Shown here piece after piece: positions 35,897-45,871 of a stretch of DNA of 64,000 nt (the first letter of the stretch is position 1; each line of letters begins with the position of its first letter). The notes under the pieces are model-generated. The model saw only the letters and a program-made list of their open reading frames with translations, ran no database searches and had not been told where the DNA came from. This DNA is from Ciborinia camelliae (taxonomy: Eukaryota > Ascomycota > Leotiomycetes > Helotiales > Sclerotiniaceae): positions 2,771,005-2,835,004 of the forward strand of contig JANPYM010000004.1 of the NCBI GenBank assembly GCA_025890175.1, read 5' to 3'. Position numbers and translations under genes: made by a program.

Positions 35897-36314
35897 CTAT
35901 CCTTGCAAAGCCATTATCCCCATACCACCCATAAGTGCAAGAATAGCAGAAATCCCCACCCAAAACAGGTTCATTATCGCACGATTATCGCCAGAATTTT
36001 TAATCCGGTTGGAATAACCATGACATTTCTCGTCGCCGCTACATCCTAGAGGACGGTAGCAGCATGAATCTGTATATATTGATTAGTCAGAATCTATGGA
36101 TTTATTGATGGAAAGAAGAGAGGTTTCGGGGGGTCTAACCAACAACACCCGTGTAGGTGGAATATGCGGAGGTATAGACGATGGTTGAACTTGGCGCATA
36201 GGGTACGTTGATTGGATTGGGGGCTTTTTTTGTTGTTTTGGCTGCTGAAACAGTGAGGGTGAAGATAAGTAGGGTAGAGATGACGAGGGAGTTGGTGAGA
36301 CGTGAGGACATCAT
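35897..36314 (-). CDS. Small surface protein of the Cys-pair array, member A
   Basis: Exons 36314-36140 and 36069-35897 with a 70-bp intron, 115 residues. Start ATG ATG at 36314. Residues 1-25 are a signal peptide (MMSSRLTNSLVISTLLIF... to VSAA). A short Ser/Thr/Tyr region (TIVYTSAYSTYTGVV) runs up to the intron, which interrupts the codon just before the Cys pair: DSCCYRPLGCSGDEKCHGY. The C-terminus is hydrophobic with no charged tail (FWVGISAILALMGGMGIMAL), as in GPI-anchor signals, although a plain membrane helix is possible. Same layout (signal peptide, intron, CC, hydrophobic GGMGxM end) as members B, D and E. I do not recognise a named family. Likely cell-surface or secreted; function unknown. 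Confidence 0.75.
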
Positions 36315-36898
36315 GGTTGTGACGGGGAGAATGATCAAGATGATGGTATGGATGTCTGAGGTGCCGAAGTCGATACTTAGGATGCAACTTGAATGTGCGA
36401 CTTGAGGATGTAACGCGAGGATGATGCTGCGATGACGAGCAATCTTGAATATGTTCTGATGATTTGATGGTCAAGAAAGGTTGTCGACTGTAATTTGACA
36501 AGGAGAGAATGAAGGAAGGAGGCTCGGAAGATGGGCGTTGGGTATCACTTGGTCTTTACAATTATTACAGTCATTGATTACATCCAATCACGGGGTTTGA
36601 CTCATAAGTCATAAGTCATTCATGTGATTTCAAGGAACTAGGATTCCAGAGGTCATGTTTAATGGGCATGAAATGGTCTAAGAAGTCTCATCATGGTCGC
36701 CCTCAAACTGCATCATATGGAGAATGGCACTTAGTTAAGTTTGATTTGTGTGTGTATTCAAATCATACAAAGTCAGGCTGTCTATACGTTGTTCCACTTC
36801 TCCTTGCGTCATAACCGATCAAATATTAACTCCCCCATTCTCAATTACTTTGGCATACTATCTGCTCATCCATGAATCCATTACTCCCTCTGTCCATC
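36315..36898. other. Spacer within the array
   Basis: 584 bp between members A and B. Holds the promoter of A and, at 36769-36781, a partial copy of the 3' motif for B. Confidence 0.5.
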
Positions 36899-37385
36899 TC
36901 ACAAGAGCAACATCACCCCCATGCCCCCCAAAGCTCCAAATACCACTACAATCGCAATCAAGGACTGGTTTTCGCCCAGACGTCTTTCTGCACAACTCTT
37001 TCTGGGGACTGGAATCCATGAGCCGTTGCACTTTCCTTCGGGCTTTCCATCCGAGTCATAAAGACAAGTGTTCTTATCATGTCTTGGTAGAAAACAGCAC
37101 CCCTCTGAAAAAGAAAATCCATCTGTTAGTGATGTTGTTATTACGGATGAAAGGAGAGTACTCACGATAAACCCCAACAGAAGGAGTAGCACCTGACGTA
37201 ACAGTAACAGTGTATGTAGCACTGTATGCAGTTGCATTTGTCCAGAAATTTGTGGGTGTTGCATATGCTGGAGTTGAAGTCATAGGACCTTCTTGGACTG
37301 TCGTCTCCGCTTGAGTGAAAGTTGCAAGTGCGAGAACGAGGAGGAGTTGAAGAGTGATCCAGTTGTTGGAGCGCTGGAAGATCAT
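36899..37385 (-). CDS. Small surface protein of the Cys-pair array, member B
   Basis: Exons 37385-37166 and 37104-36899 (61-bp intron, GTGAGT donor), 141 residues. Signal peptide at 1-26 (MIFQRSNNWITLQLLLVLAL to TQA). The ectodomain has Thr/Tyr-rich TNATAYSATYTVTVTSG, then after the intron QGCCFLPRHDKNTCLYDSDG and further Cys (KCNGSW, KSCAERR), five Cys in all in exon 2. The tail SLIAIVVVFGALGGMGVMLL ends the protein without charged residues, fitting GPI anchoring. The intron falls at the same place relative to the CC pair as in A and D. The upstream in-frame ATG at 37628 is rejected because it would bury the signal peptide. Confidence 0.78.
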
Positions 37386-38439
37386 GATGATGATGAGGGG
37401 GATAGGAAAGGCAATGGTAGATTTCTGATCGTGGAGACTTTGATGCTTTGAGGAAAGTGGGATTATTCTGATAGCGATGGCGTCTATTCGATGGATACTA
37501 TTTAAGATTGAATAGTCTTGTGCGCAGGATTGGAAGTTGGTATTGTAAGAAAGAAGGAAAGGAAGAAACAGATCTGGGAGAGTTCTAATATGCACCGCGA
37601 AGGGGAATAGAGTCATAAATCCTATCAATTATTTATTCATTGACTGGAAACTAATGACACACTCTCTTCATGTAATTTGATGTTTTAGGAGTGGAATGAC
37701 CAAACTATACAAGGACTTATGTGATAACTAGTTATGAACAGTGGATGCAGACGAATGGCATGGCCTTCATTAGCAGCTACAAGTAGCATGTAATCCATGG
37801 CAAGATCGGTGGGCACGGCGGTAAAGGGTAAGAAAGCATGTAAGGAAAGAGTAAGTATTGGTACCGCAGCCCCATCATTACAAGTCATAATTATTGGACG
37901 TTTGCGTTTGGCATCCTGCACAGAGTTCGATTATGATGCAATCCCCATTCAATAATCTATACTAAATCCTTTCATAAAGCTGTAAAGTGTAAGATTACAA
38001 AAAAATACTGAAAGAATATTGCCAAATTCAACTTTCACATCGTTCTATAGGACCATACACGCACGGTGATGGTAAATCAGATTTAAATTTCACAGTAGTT
38101 GACTTAGTCTTGTGCTTGTAAAACTCAACGTGAGTATGTATTCTGAAAGTCAGGCATTAATGATACAATCTCAATCTCCTTCTGAGAATTCTTACTCCCA
38201 GTCTAAATGGCTCCCCAGCTCCCCAGATACTCCGCATATTAACTTTCCAACTCAGCCCAATCACCTCCCGCCCCCAAGTATGTATTATAAAAGTCAGGCA
38301 TAATGATACAGTGTCAATCCCATTCCGAGACGCCTCCATCCCAGTCTCAATAGCTCCTCAAATATTTCCCATATCAACTTTCCATCTCAGATCCATACCC
38401 CCCTACCCCTCCACCCTTCTCTCCCCCCATCTTTCCAAC
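37386..38439. other. Spacer within the array; start of the duplicated block
   Basis: 1.05 kb without a supported gene. From 37548 on the sequence is repeated after the N gap. Two copies of the array's 3' motif lie at 38146-38168 and 38290-38311. Confidence 0.5.
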
Positions 38440-39291
38440 TCACAAAACGAATAGCCCCATAGCCCCAACTAAACCCAAAACGTAACAAACTCCCATCAAA
38501 GACAAGTTTATCTCCACATTTCTCTGTCCCAAGCTATCACTAAGGTTGTCCGATCCGGCTGCAGCTAGCGTTCAATTAGCAATTTTCTATCTGAAGGGTA
38601 TAATGAAAATCTATTTCTCACCTGACTTCGGCGATGACTTAGCGTTTGTGGTTGGAATTGGAGTTGGCGACGGAGTGTTGGATGTGGTTGGAGCTGGAGC
38701 CGGAGCCGGGTTGGCTACAGATTCAACTGTATCAGCAGCTCCAACTATGTCTTTAGGTATGTCCAAGATGCCGCCAAAAAGTCCGCCCTGAGTGACAGTC
38801 ATGAGCGAGAAAGTCACAAGGGTAAAGAGAACGATGAAGTTGTTAAGGCGAAGAGAAATCATGGTAGCGATAAAGGCAATCGTAGACGTATTGGTGGATT
38901 ATTTCGGTTATTGAATTTCGATATTTCAATGTAAAAAGGAGTGTGCTTTTGGCAACGGTGTGTGGATAAATTTGTTTGAGCTTCTTTGATCTTTATTTGT
39001 AGAACTTGAAGTTGTGTTGTACAAGTAAAAGAGAAGAAGAAAAGAGGATTGGAAACGTTTCTCACTTGAGGTATAGGCGAAGACCTTTGAGTCATCCAAC
39101 TAGTCATAATTAACCCATGCAAGAGTACCGCTTGGGCCTCGGAATGCAGTAGGGGTGATGTTCCGAAGATTGTAAAGTTAGAAATATCGATATCACAGAA
39201 ATCTTCTTGATTATTTACCCAAAGATTTGGTCTCGTGGAAAATTCAACGTTTGGTTTATTTGCAACGATCCAAAAAGTCAGGCTTTAATCA
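37548..39291. repeat. First copy of a 1.74-kb near-identical direct repeat
   Basis: Identical to 39302-41046 except for one extra T in the second copy (near 40176), as far as I can read. The copies abut a run of exactly ten N on both sides, which is how two overlapping contig ends that were not merged look. I regard it as an assembly artefact. Confidence 0.92.
38440..38862 (-). CDS. Small surface protein of the array, member C (no Cys pair)
   Basis: Exons 38862-38622 and 38564-38440, 121 residues; the 57-bp intron was chosen because its acceptor (GCTAG) puts a hydrophobic C-terminus in frame, while the two nearer AGs run into stops. Signal peptide at 1-25 (MISLRLNNFIVLFTLVTFSL), very similar to member D (MIFPRLNSFTTLSTLVTLTL). 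The middle is a Pro/Ala/Thr linker (NPAPAPAPTTSNTPSPTPIP). The end (NLSLMGVCYVLGLVGAMGLF) is a GPI-like tail. Unlike its neighbours it lacks the CC motif, so it may be a stalk-only or diverged form. Repeated at 40195-40617 by the probable assembly duplication. Confidence 0.68.
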
Positions 39292-40194
39292 NNNNNNNNN
39301 NAGAAAGAAGGAAAGGAAGAAACAGATCTGGGAGAGTTCTAATATGCACCGCGAAGGGGAATAGAGTCATAAATCCTATCAATTATTTATTCATTGACTG
39401 GAAACTAATGACACACTCTCTTCATGTAATTTGATGTTTTAGGAGTGGAATGACCAAACTATACAAGGACTTATGTGATAACTAGTTATGAACAGTGGAT
39501 GCAGACGAATGGCATGGCCTTCATTAGCAGCTACAAGTAGCATGTAATCCATGGCAAGATCGGTGGGCACGGCGGTAAAGGGTAAGAAAGCATGTAAGGA
39601 AAGAGTAAGTATTGGTACCGCAGCCCCATCATTACAAGTCATAATTATTGGACGTTTGCGTTTGGCATCCTGCACAGAGTTCGATTATGATGCAATCCCC
39701 ATTCAATAATCTATACTAAATCCTTTCATAAAGCTGTAAAGTGTAAGATTACAAAAAAATACTGAAAGAATATTGCCAAATTCAACTTTCACATCGTTCT
39801 ATAGGACCATACACGCACGGTGATGGTAAATCAGATTTAAATTTCACAGTAGTTGACTTAGTCTTGTGCTTGTAAAACTCAACGTGAGTATGTATTCTGA
39901 AAGTCAGGCATTAATGATACAATCTCAATCTCCTTCTGAGAATTCTTACTCCCAGTCTAAATGGCTCCCCAGCTCCCCAGATACTCCGCATATTAACTTT
40001 CCAACTCAGCCCAATCACCTCCCGCCCCCAAGTATGTATTATAAAAGTCAGGCATAATGATACAGTGTCAATCCCATTCCGAGACGCCTCCATCCCAGTC
40101 TCAATAGCTCCTCAAATATTTCCCATATCAACTTTCCATCTCAGATCCATACCCCCCTACCCCTCCACCCTTCTCTTCCCCCCATCTTTCCAAC
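38863..40194. other. Spacer containing the assembly gap
   Basis: Upstream part of member C, ten N at 39292-39301, then the repeated copy of the spacer between B and C. Nothing here is new sequence apart from the first 430 bp. Confidence 0.7.
39292..39301. other. Assembly gap (10 N)
   Basis: Ten N in a row, a placeholder rather than a measured gap. Any reading across it is meaningless. Confidence 0.99.
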
Positions 40195-41046
40195 TCACAA
40201 AACGAATAGCCCCATAGCCCCAACTAAACCCAAAACGTAACAAACTCCCATCAAAGACAAGTTTATCTCCACATTTCTCTGTCCCAAGCTATCACTAAGG
40301 TTGTCCGATCCGGCTGCAGCTAGCGTTCAATTAGCAATTTTCTATCTGAAGGGTATAATGAAAATCTATTTCTCACCTGACTTCGGCGATGACTTAGCGT
40401 TTGTGGTTGGAATTGGAGTTGGCGACGGAGTGTTGGATGTGGTTGGAGCTGGAGCCGGAGCCGGGTTGGCTACAGATTCAACTGTATCAGCAGCTCCAAC
40501 TATGTCTTTAGGTATGTCCAAGATGCCGCCAAAAAGTCCGCCCTGAGTGACAGTCATGAGCGAGAAAGTCACAAGGGTAAAGAGAACGATGAAGTTGTTA
40601 AGGCGAAGAGAAATCATGGTAGCGATAAAGGCAATCGTAGACGTATTGGTGGATTATTTCGGTTATTGAATTTCGATATTTCAATGTAAAAAGGAGTGTG
40701 CTTTTGGCAACGGTGTGTGGATAAATTTGTTTGAGCTTCTTTGATCTTTATTTGTAGAACTTGAAGTTGTGTTGTACAAGTAAAAGAGAAGAAGAAAAGA
40801 GGATTGGAAACGTTTCTCACTTGAGGTATAGGCGAAGACCTTTGAGTCATCCAACTAGTCATAATTAACCCATGCAAGAGTACCGCTTGGGCCTCGGAAT
40901 GCAGTAGGGGTGATGTTCCGAAGATTGTAAAGTTAGAAATATCGATATCACAGAAATCTTCTTGATTATTTACCCAAAGATTTGGTCTCGTGGAAAATTC
41001 AACGTTTGGTTTATTTGCAACGATCCAAAAAGTCAGGCTTTAATCA
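39302..41046. repeat. Second copy of the 1.74-kb direct repeat
   Basis: Starts immediately after the N run with the sequence found at 37548 and ends at 41046, where the first copy is cut by the gap. Confidence 0.92.
40195..40617 (-). CDS. Member C, duplicate copy (probable assembly artefact)
   Basis: Exons 40617-40377 and 40319-40195, coding for the same 121 residues as 38440-38862 without any difference that I can see. Because the whole 1.74-kb block around the N gap is duplicated with only one base different, I expect a single gene in the real genome; of the two, this copy has the intact upstream connection to member D. Confidence 0.6.
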
Positions 41047-41142
41047 TACAAGTTCATTATCCTCCCTCGAACGAAGATAGAACAACTTCCTCGCTCAGCA
41101 TCTCTTCAATTCAACCATCATTCACCAAAAACTTTGATCCGC
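40618..41142. other. Spacer within the array
   Basis: 525 bp between members C and D; holds the 3' motif of D at 41029-41052. Confidence 0.5.
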
Positions 41143-41871
41143 TTAGAGAACCATTATTCCCATACCACCAAGAACCCCGAAAATAGAGAACACCGCCACC
41201 AACACCAAATCCGCATGTACACTTCTATCGCCCAGACCAGTAAATGTGTTCGGTGCCGTCTCATTACTCGTGGGTGCCGGTCTATTAGTTGAGATGGTCG
41301 TTGCTCTAGTACTTGGGGTTGATGTCTGTCCCTGAGTTGTGAAACTCGGTTGCTGAGTTGTCAAAGTCGGATCCTTAGTTGAAATCGATGTTGGTTTCTC
41401 ACTTGAAGTCAAAATCGCCACCTGAGTTGAAGTCGATATCGATTCATTACAATTACACGAGCAAGATTTCGGTACATGCCGTATAGAAAAGGGAACATTA
41501 CTCAAAGTCGGCAAATCAGTTCTCGACATCTCCGAAGAACAGAAACTTTCAGTTTGGCAGGATCCGTCGATATCCGATGGTAAGAAACAACATCCATCTG
41601 TTGATTGATATTAGTAATGATTTCATAGTATCGATGAGATATTGTAATTCTTACCGAAAAGTGCAACATACGTGCTAGATTCAACAACAGTGGAGACTGT
41701 GTATGTTGCAGTCGGAGCTGGGAGGAAGGTCAGGTCGCCGGGTGCTGGGAGTACAAATGAAATACTCTGGCTTGTTGAGTGTGAAGTTGTTTTTGCTTTG
41801 GTGATACTCAGGAGTGTCAGGGTGACAAGAGTGGAGAGGGTGGTGAAACTGTTAAGGCGTGGGAAGATCAT
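41143..41871 (-). CDS. Large surface protein of the Cys-pair array, member D
   Basis: Exons 41871-41655 and 41597-41143 (57-bp intron, GTAAGA donor), 223 residues. Signal peptide at 1-26 (MIFPRLNSFTTLSTLVTLTL to TKA). Exon 1 ends with ATYTVSTVVESSTYVALF; exon 2 opens DGCCFLPSDIDGSCQTESFC, followed by a second Cys cluster KSCSCNCNES. Residues about 130-195 form a Ser/Thr-rich stalk (long runs of T, S, P), which is typical for heavily O-glycosylated wall or surface proteins. The tail HADLVLVAVFSIFGVLGGMG is a GPI-like hydrophobic end. It is the longest member because of the stalk. Likely displayed on the cell surface; role unknown. Confidence 0.78.
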
Positions 41872-42352
41872 GGTGATTTATTTGGATATTCGTGACACCG
41901 TAGAAGGTGGGCAATTAGTTTTGCTGTCAAATTTCGATATGGAAAGAACGATTTTGTTGTAACTGTGTGTGGATGATTTGGCAAAGTCTTTTGTAGTGTT
42001 TGGAAGTTGTTTTACAGACTACGAGAAACTAAAGAGATGGGGGTCATTCAGGGTGGTTGATCAGGCCAAAAGTGGGCTGATAGCTATCGGCCAACCTTCA
42101 ATATTGAATTAGCTTATGAACAACATCTCGTTATCATTGATAATCAATCCGATATATGAATGGGTTATTAATCAATTTAAGTCCTATCACATATTATTTG
42201 AGGTAAAATCCAATGTATGTGTATTTGCAATGACTAAAAAAGCCAGGCTCTAATGATACAATTTCGTAATCCTCTTACGACTACCGAATTTTACATCAAG
42301 CTCTCCAAATCTCTGCACTACCACTTCTCTAACAAAAGAAATTGACATCTAC
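41872..42352. other. Spacer within the array
   Basis: 481 bp between D and the dead member E; holds the 3' motif at 42236-42262. Confidence 0.5.
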
Positions 42353-42891
42353 TTATAAAAGCATGACTCCTATGCCCCCAAAAACTGCAAGAAGAGAAAA
42401 TATCCCCACAAGCAATCCATCTGCCCGCGCACTTCTCTCCCCCGAGCCTTGCTTTGCAGTCGGTTTCGCTGTGGATGTAGCTTCAATCCCCGTTGTTTAT
42501 GGTGCCCCCATTTCATATCACGTTTCCGTATGATATGCCGCAGCACACCCAGGCTTATCTTTGCAGGACTCGCAGGTATCCAAAGGTACAAAACAACACC
42601 CTTCTGCAAATGAATATTAGCAACGTCTTGATGTCGAGATGGAAATCTGATAGTTCTTGCCGAAAACTCCAGTATGTGTTGTATCCATCTTTGCAGTGGA
42701 AACCGTGTATGTTGCCGAAATGGCGGCTGGATTGGCTTGGAAACCACTGGGTGTCGGATATATGAATTCAGTGCTCACCCATGAACTCAACGTAGTTCAG
42801 CCGGCTATGGAGTCTCCTAAGGCAGTGTCAGGTTCACAGTGAGGATAAGGGCGAAGAGGGTAATGAGGTGATTGAAGTGTGTGGAAAACAT
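42353..42891 (-). pseudogene. Member E of the Cys-pair array, decayed
   Basis: Starts at 42891 with a signal-peptide-like MFSTHFNHLITLFALILTV, then a frameshift and in-frame stops. The exon-1 end is readable in another frame (ISATYTVSTAKMDTTHTGVF, compare ATYTVSTVVESSTYVALF in D). The donor there is GCAAGA instead of GTAAGA. Exon 2 reads EGCCFVPLDTCESCKDKPGC, is broken by TGA and TAA shortly after, and recovers in the same frame with the GPI-like end LLVGIFSLLAVFGGIGVMLL. The stops can all be read as C-to-T changes of CGA or CAA, the RIP pattern. The GC donor could by itself still splice, but the stops make the gene dead. Confidence 0.75.
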
Positions 42892-43363
42892 TTCGAGTTT
42901 TTTGAGGGAAATGAGGATAATGCAGGTTGAATTTTGTTGTGGTGTGATATTATTGCTATGATGCTCCGACTGCATACTCAGATAATGCTTGGTCAACTAG
43001 TGCCCGTTGGTTGGTAGGTGTGCTTCCACAATCTCGGTGCTGGGTTATGTGATGGAGAAAAGTAAAGGACGAGGAGTTTGAGAAGTCTAACATGGCTCTT
43101 CAAAAATCAGCGCAATTATGTGTAGTCATACACTAGTGCCTTGAGGATAATGACATAACCTCGCAATTGTGCCCAAGTCGAATGGCCTAAAAATAGAAAG
43201 ATGTGAAGGATATTCACAAAACGGGTTTCCAATTCAACACTATACATTGAAATAGCCTCCAAAAGATTCATTCATACAAATCATTAAAGTAAGAAATATT
43301 CAAAATAACCCATATACCAACGACATCACTGCCTACATCTGATTTTTCCGTCTCCTCCCACAG
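42892..43363. other. Spacer at the right end of the array
   Basis: 472 bp between E and F without a gene or repeat that I can identify. Confidence 0.45.
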
Positions 43364-43742
43364 CTACTGCCTGGCATCATGCACCCCATTATCTTTCATC
43401 CCACCACGCAATTTCCAAATTCCTACTCCAAATCCGACACCCCAAAAAATCTTCCCATCACCCAAAATGAAACAACACAAACCTGAAGATTCCTCATCGG
43501 GATTATAACAAGCGAGTATTCCTGCAACATTGTATAAAGGAGTACTACCTACCCCTTTCGCTTAAATCACCCGACTCCTCATTACCTACATCATATTGCC
43601 GTCTTGCCTGTACACCGCGAGAACTCAACATACCTAGGCCTAAGAAGATCTCGAGCACCCAAAAAGCAAAAATTCGATTTCCATAAAGGGTGGCGAAATT
43701 TTTTTTTCGGGAATCATTTTTGATTATATTTCTTGTATGCAT
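43364..43742 (-). CDS. Small membrane or secreted protein, possible distant array member F
   Basis: Exons 43742-43553 and 43482-43364 with a 70-bp intron (GTAGGT donor, CTTCAG acceptor), 102 residues. An alternative acceptor 39 bases earlier keeps the frame and adds GILACYNPDEESS, but would leave a 31-bp intron, too short for this organism. Residues 20-45 are hydrophobic (YGNRIFAFWVLEIFLGLGML) and may be a signal anchor. Exon 2 opens with GLCCFILGDG, a Cys pair placed right after the intron as in members B, D and E, then a hydrophobic WGVGFGVGIW stretch. It lacks the GGMGxM ending. The relation to the array rests on strand, position, intron place and the CC motif, so it is tentative. Confidence 0.45.
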
Positions 43743-44001
43743 GTAATATTAATAATTGTATCAATCAAACTATTCAAAAAATCATCAAGAGGCCCCCTCC
43801 ATCGGCCACCGTACCCAAGAGTGGGACGAAAAATCACATGAATGTGCATCTCCACCTAACCGCCAATCCAATCCAATCCACCTGACGCCCAGCCAGAGTT
43901 CTACGGCAACCCATTCCTCCTCCCATTCTCCCCCCATCCACCCTCTCAATCAAATATATACCTCAACCAACACACCCATCCATCAAAACAAGCACAAAAA
44001 A

Positions 44002-44093
44002 GCTTCATTGGTCCAATGGTTAGGATTCCACCCTTCCAAAGCCTTCTCGGCTACCGCTAGGTGGAGGTTCGTGTTCGATTCACGGATGTTGCA
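44002..44093 (+). tRNA. tRNA-Gly (TCC) with a 20-base intron
   Basis: The cloverleaf can be laid out fully: acceptor 44002-44008; D arm GTCC/GGAT with AATGGTTA loop; anticodon stem CCACC (44028-44032) with GGTGG (44060-44064); anticodon TCC at 44035-44037; intron at about 44039-44058, one base after the anticodon as usual; T arm TCGTG-TTCGATT-CACGG; discriminator A at 44093. A T-run follows. The acceptor stem has two T-T mismatches (positions 3-70 and 4-69), which is unusual and may mean a tRNA pseudogene or a sequence error. Anticodon stem and T arm are otherwise fully paired (one G-T). Confidence 0.75.
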
Positions 44094-44097
44094 AATT

Positions 44098-44112
44098 CTT
44101 TTTGTTTTTTTT
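44098..44112 (+). terminator. RNA polymerase III terminator
   Basis: Runs of five and eight T within 20 bases after the end of the tRNA gene. Confidence 0.75.
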
Positions 44113-44492
44113 GTTTGGTTTTTTTCCCTTCTGATTGCGTTGTGTAGTGATGAAGAGGTTGTATTGATTGATGATGGTTTTTTTTGGATGAAGATTTTTA
44201 CTTTGGGTCTTTGGCTGTATTACATAAGCGAAATATTGGGTGACCCAATCCTTCGCGCTTGGACCATTTCCATGGATGGTGTGGTGATTTGAAAAGCAGA
44301 TTATATTTGTATCTACCGCTACACTATTGGACAGGACCACTAAGAGAAATAGATACTTGAATGATTACAAGAGAAACTGTTCACATAACACCCAAATGCA
44401 AATTTGGAACGCAACGACTTATTATTTTGACGAGGTAAACGAATATCCCAGGTTCAGTGAACCAATGTATGAAATCTCTTAAGCATAAAGCT
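44113..44492. other. Spacer between tRNA and 2EXR gene
   Basis: 380 bp without a recognised feature. A long plus-strand frame at 43756-44292 runs through the tRNA gene and is not a protein gene. Confidence 0.55.
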
Positions 44493-45871
44493 CTAGAGTT
44501 GGAATAATGAGCTTGAAACCAGCGCAGATCCTTCCCCAACTGTTTCGATAATATCTGTGTTCTCCGGATCCGAGTCCAGCCAAGGGTGTGACTCGGTATC
44601 TGCATCCTCCCCATCTCTAAGTACATCCTCATGGCTAGCGATGTAATGAAGCGTCAGACGATCGACCTCGTGCTGCGTAACCGGTGCCTGCAGCTCTTCT
44701 CTGAAAACGGGCAACGGAAAATCCACTTCGTAAATTGTGACGGTCGGAATCTTGCACTTTCCTTCGGCCCTCTTTCGCTTCCGAAACCCTTCTTCCAGGA
44801 GGGCTTTGAATTCAGCCATGGTATGCAAACTCAGGCTGATAGGCTCTTCAGGGTCCCAATACTGATCATTGACAATGATCAACTCCTCCAATTTGCTCAG
44901 CGAGAAAATGGGATGATCTTTGATAATGGTGACTTTCCAAGCCTCACTTTTCATGAATACCTCAGGGTACATATTCACTATGGGCAACACCAAAGAGCGG
45001 ATATTGTGAAACAAGTCGGGACATCTGTATATTGAAAATTTAAACGCACCCTTCCAGAGAGAACCTCGAATCTCGAGTTTTCGGTAATCGTCAGCAGTGA
45101 AGAACAGTGCGACTGAATCTAATTTTGGGTGGAAGAAAGCCGGGCTTTTCGCTTGATAGTGGTGGAGGGTTAGGAATCGGCTTTCTTGGTTCACGTATAG
45201 AGTGAGCGGGAATGGTGTGAGATTGTAGCCATCTATACAATAATTTTGGTAGTTAAGTGGTGGGGCGTCATAACCATAATCAATGTCGTGATATATAAAA
45301 TTCAAGTCGATAGCTACAATCCTAGGTTGAAAGGTTGCCTCCCAGATACTCCATCGAATTTCCACCGGTAGCTTCGGGAATAGAGTAAAGGTTGATTCGG
45401 AGGGCTGTTCTTTGAAGGCTTGAACGGCTCGCTGTGTAAGGAAGTCTTGGCAGATCTCTCCTAGTTGCTTATTGGCAATCAGACGCTCTCCATGATCCCG
45501 TTCACCATTGCAGTGGCAGTCCATAACCTGTAATATTGGTAAGTAGTTGTAAGCTTGAAGTAAAGGAAAAAACATAAAGGTATTTCCTACTTTGATGGCT
45601 ATACGATCCCGTTGATTATAGTGGTAGGGGCAGTTCTTGAACTATAATGTTGGTAAGCAGCGGTAAACTGGAACTAAAAGAAAAGGGGATAAAGACACGT
45701 ACATCTTCCTCGTCTTTATGATCCACTTCACAAGTGTTGCAGTAGGACTTCATCATCTACAATAGTGGTAAGAAGCTGTCAGCTGAAAGTAAACTAAAGG
45801 GAGATAAAGGCACTTACTGGGCAGTCTTTTATACAATCCGGTCCACTATATTCGCAGGCGCACCCCATCAT
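44493..45871 (-). CDS. 2EXR domain protein (paralog 4) with tandemly duplicated 5' exons
   Basis: Proposed exons on the minus strand: 45871-45818 (54 nt), 45756-45703 (54 nt), 45641-45591 (51 nt) and 45527-44493; introns 61, 61 and 63 bp; all junctions are phase 0; 397 residues. The three short exons and the start of exon 4 are copies of one another: MMGCACEYSGPDCIKDCP, MMKSYCNTCEVDHKDEED, FKNCPYHYNQRDRIAIK and VMDCHCNGERDHGERL, each with C-x-C or C-P-Y type spacing. The introns are also alike (each ends in CTTACCA..ATT.TAG). The body has the 2EXR motif FTLFPKLPVEIRWSIWEATF and FPLTLYVNQESRFLTLHHY. The acidic C-terminus is unique among the copies. A fourth intron-like copy (45935-45872) precedes exon 1, so the transcript probably begins further upstream. 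Splicing is inferred from sequence. Confidence 0.7.

Noticed and set aside
36094..36501. 135-codon minus-strand frame overlapping array member A
   Set aside because: His/Pro/Ser-rich reading of the wrong frame; the frame with signal peptide, intron and Cys pair explains the same DNA.
37685..37921. 78-codon minus frame, repeated at 39439-39675
   Set aside because: Begins with GTG, no homology recognised; it is present twice only because of the duplicated assembly block.
39207..39434. Open frame across the N run
   Set aside because: It bridges the assembly gap and has no meaning.
43756..44292. 178-codon plus-strand open frame
   Set aside because: It runs straight through the tRNA-Gly gene and its T-run terminator; the composition is unlike a protein.
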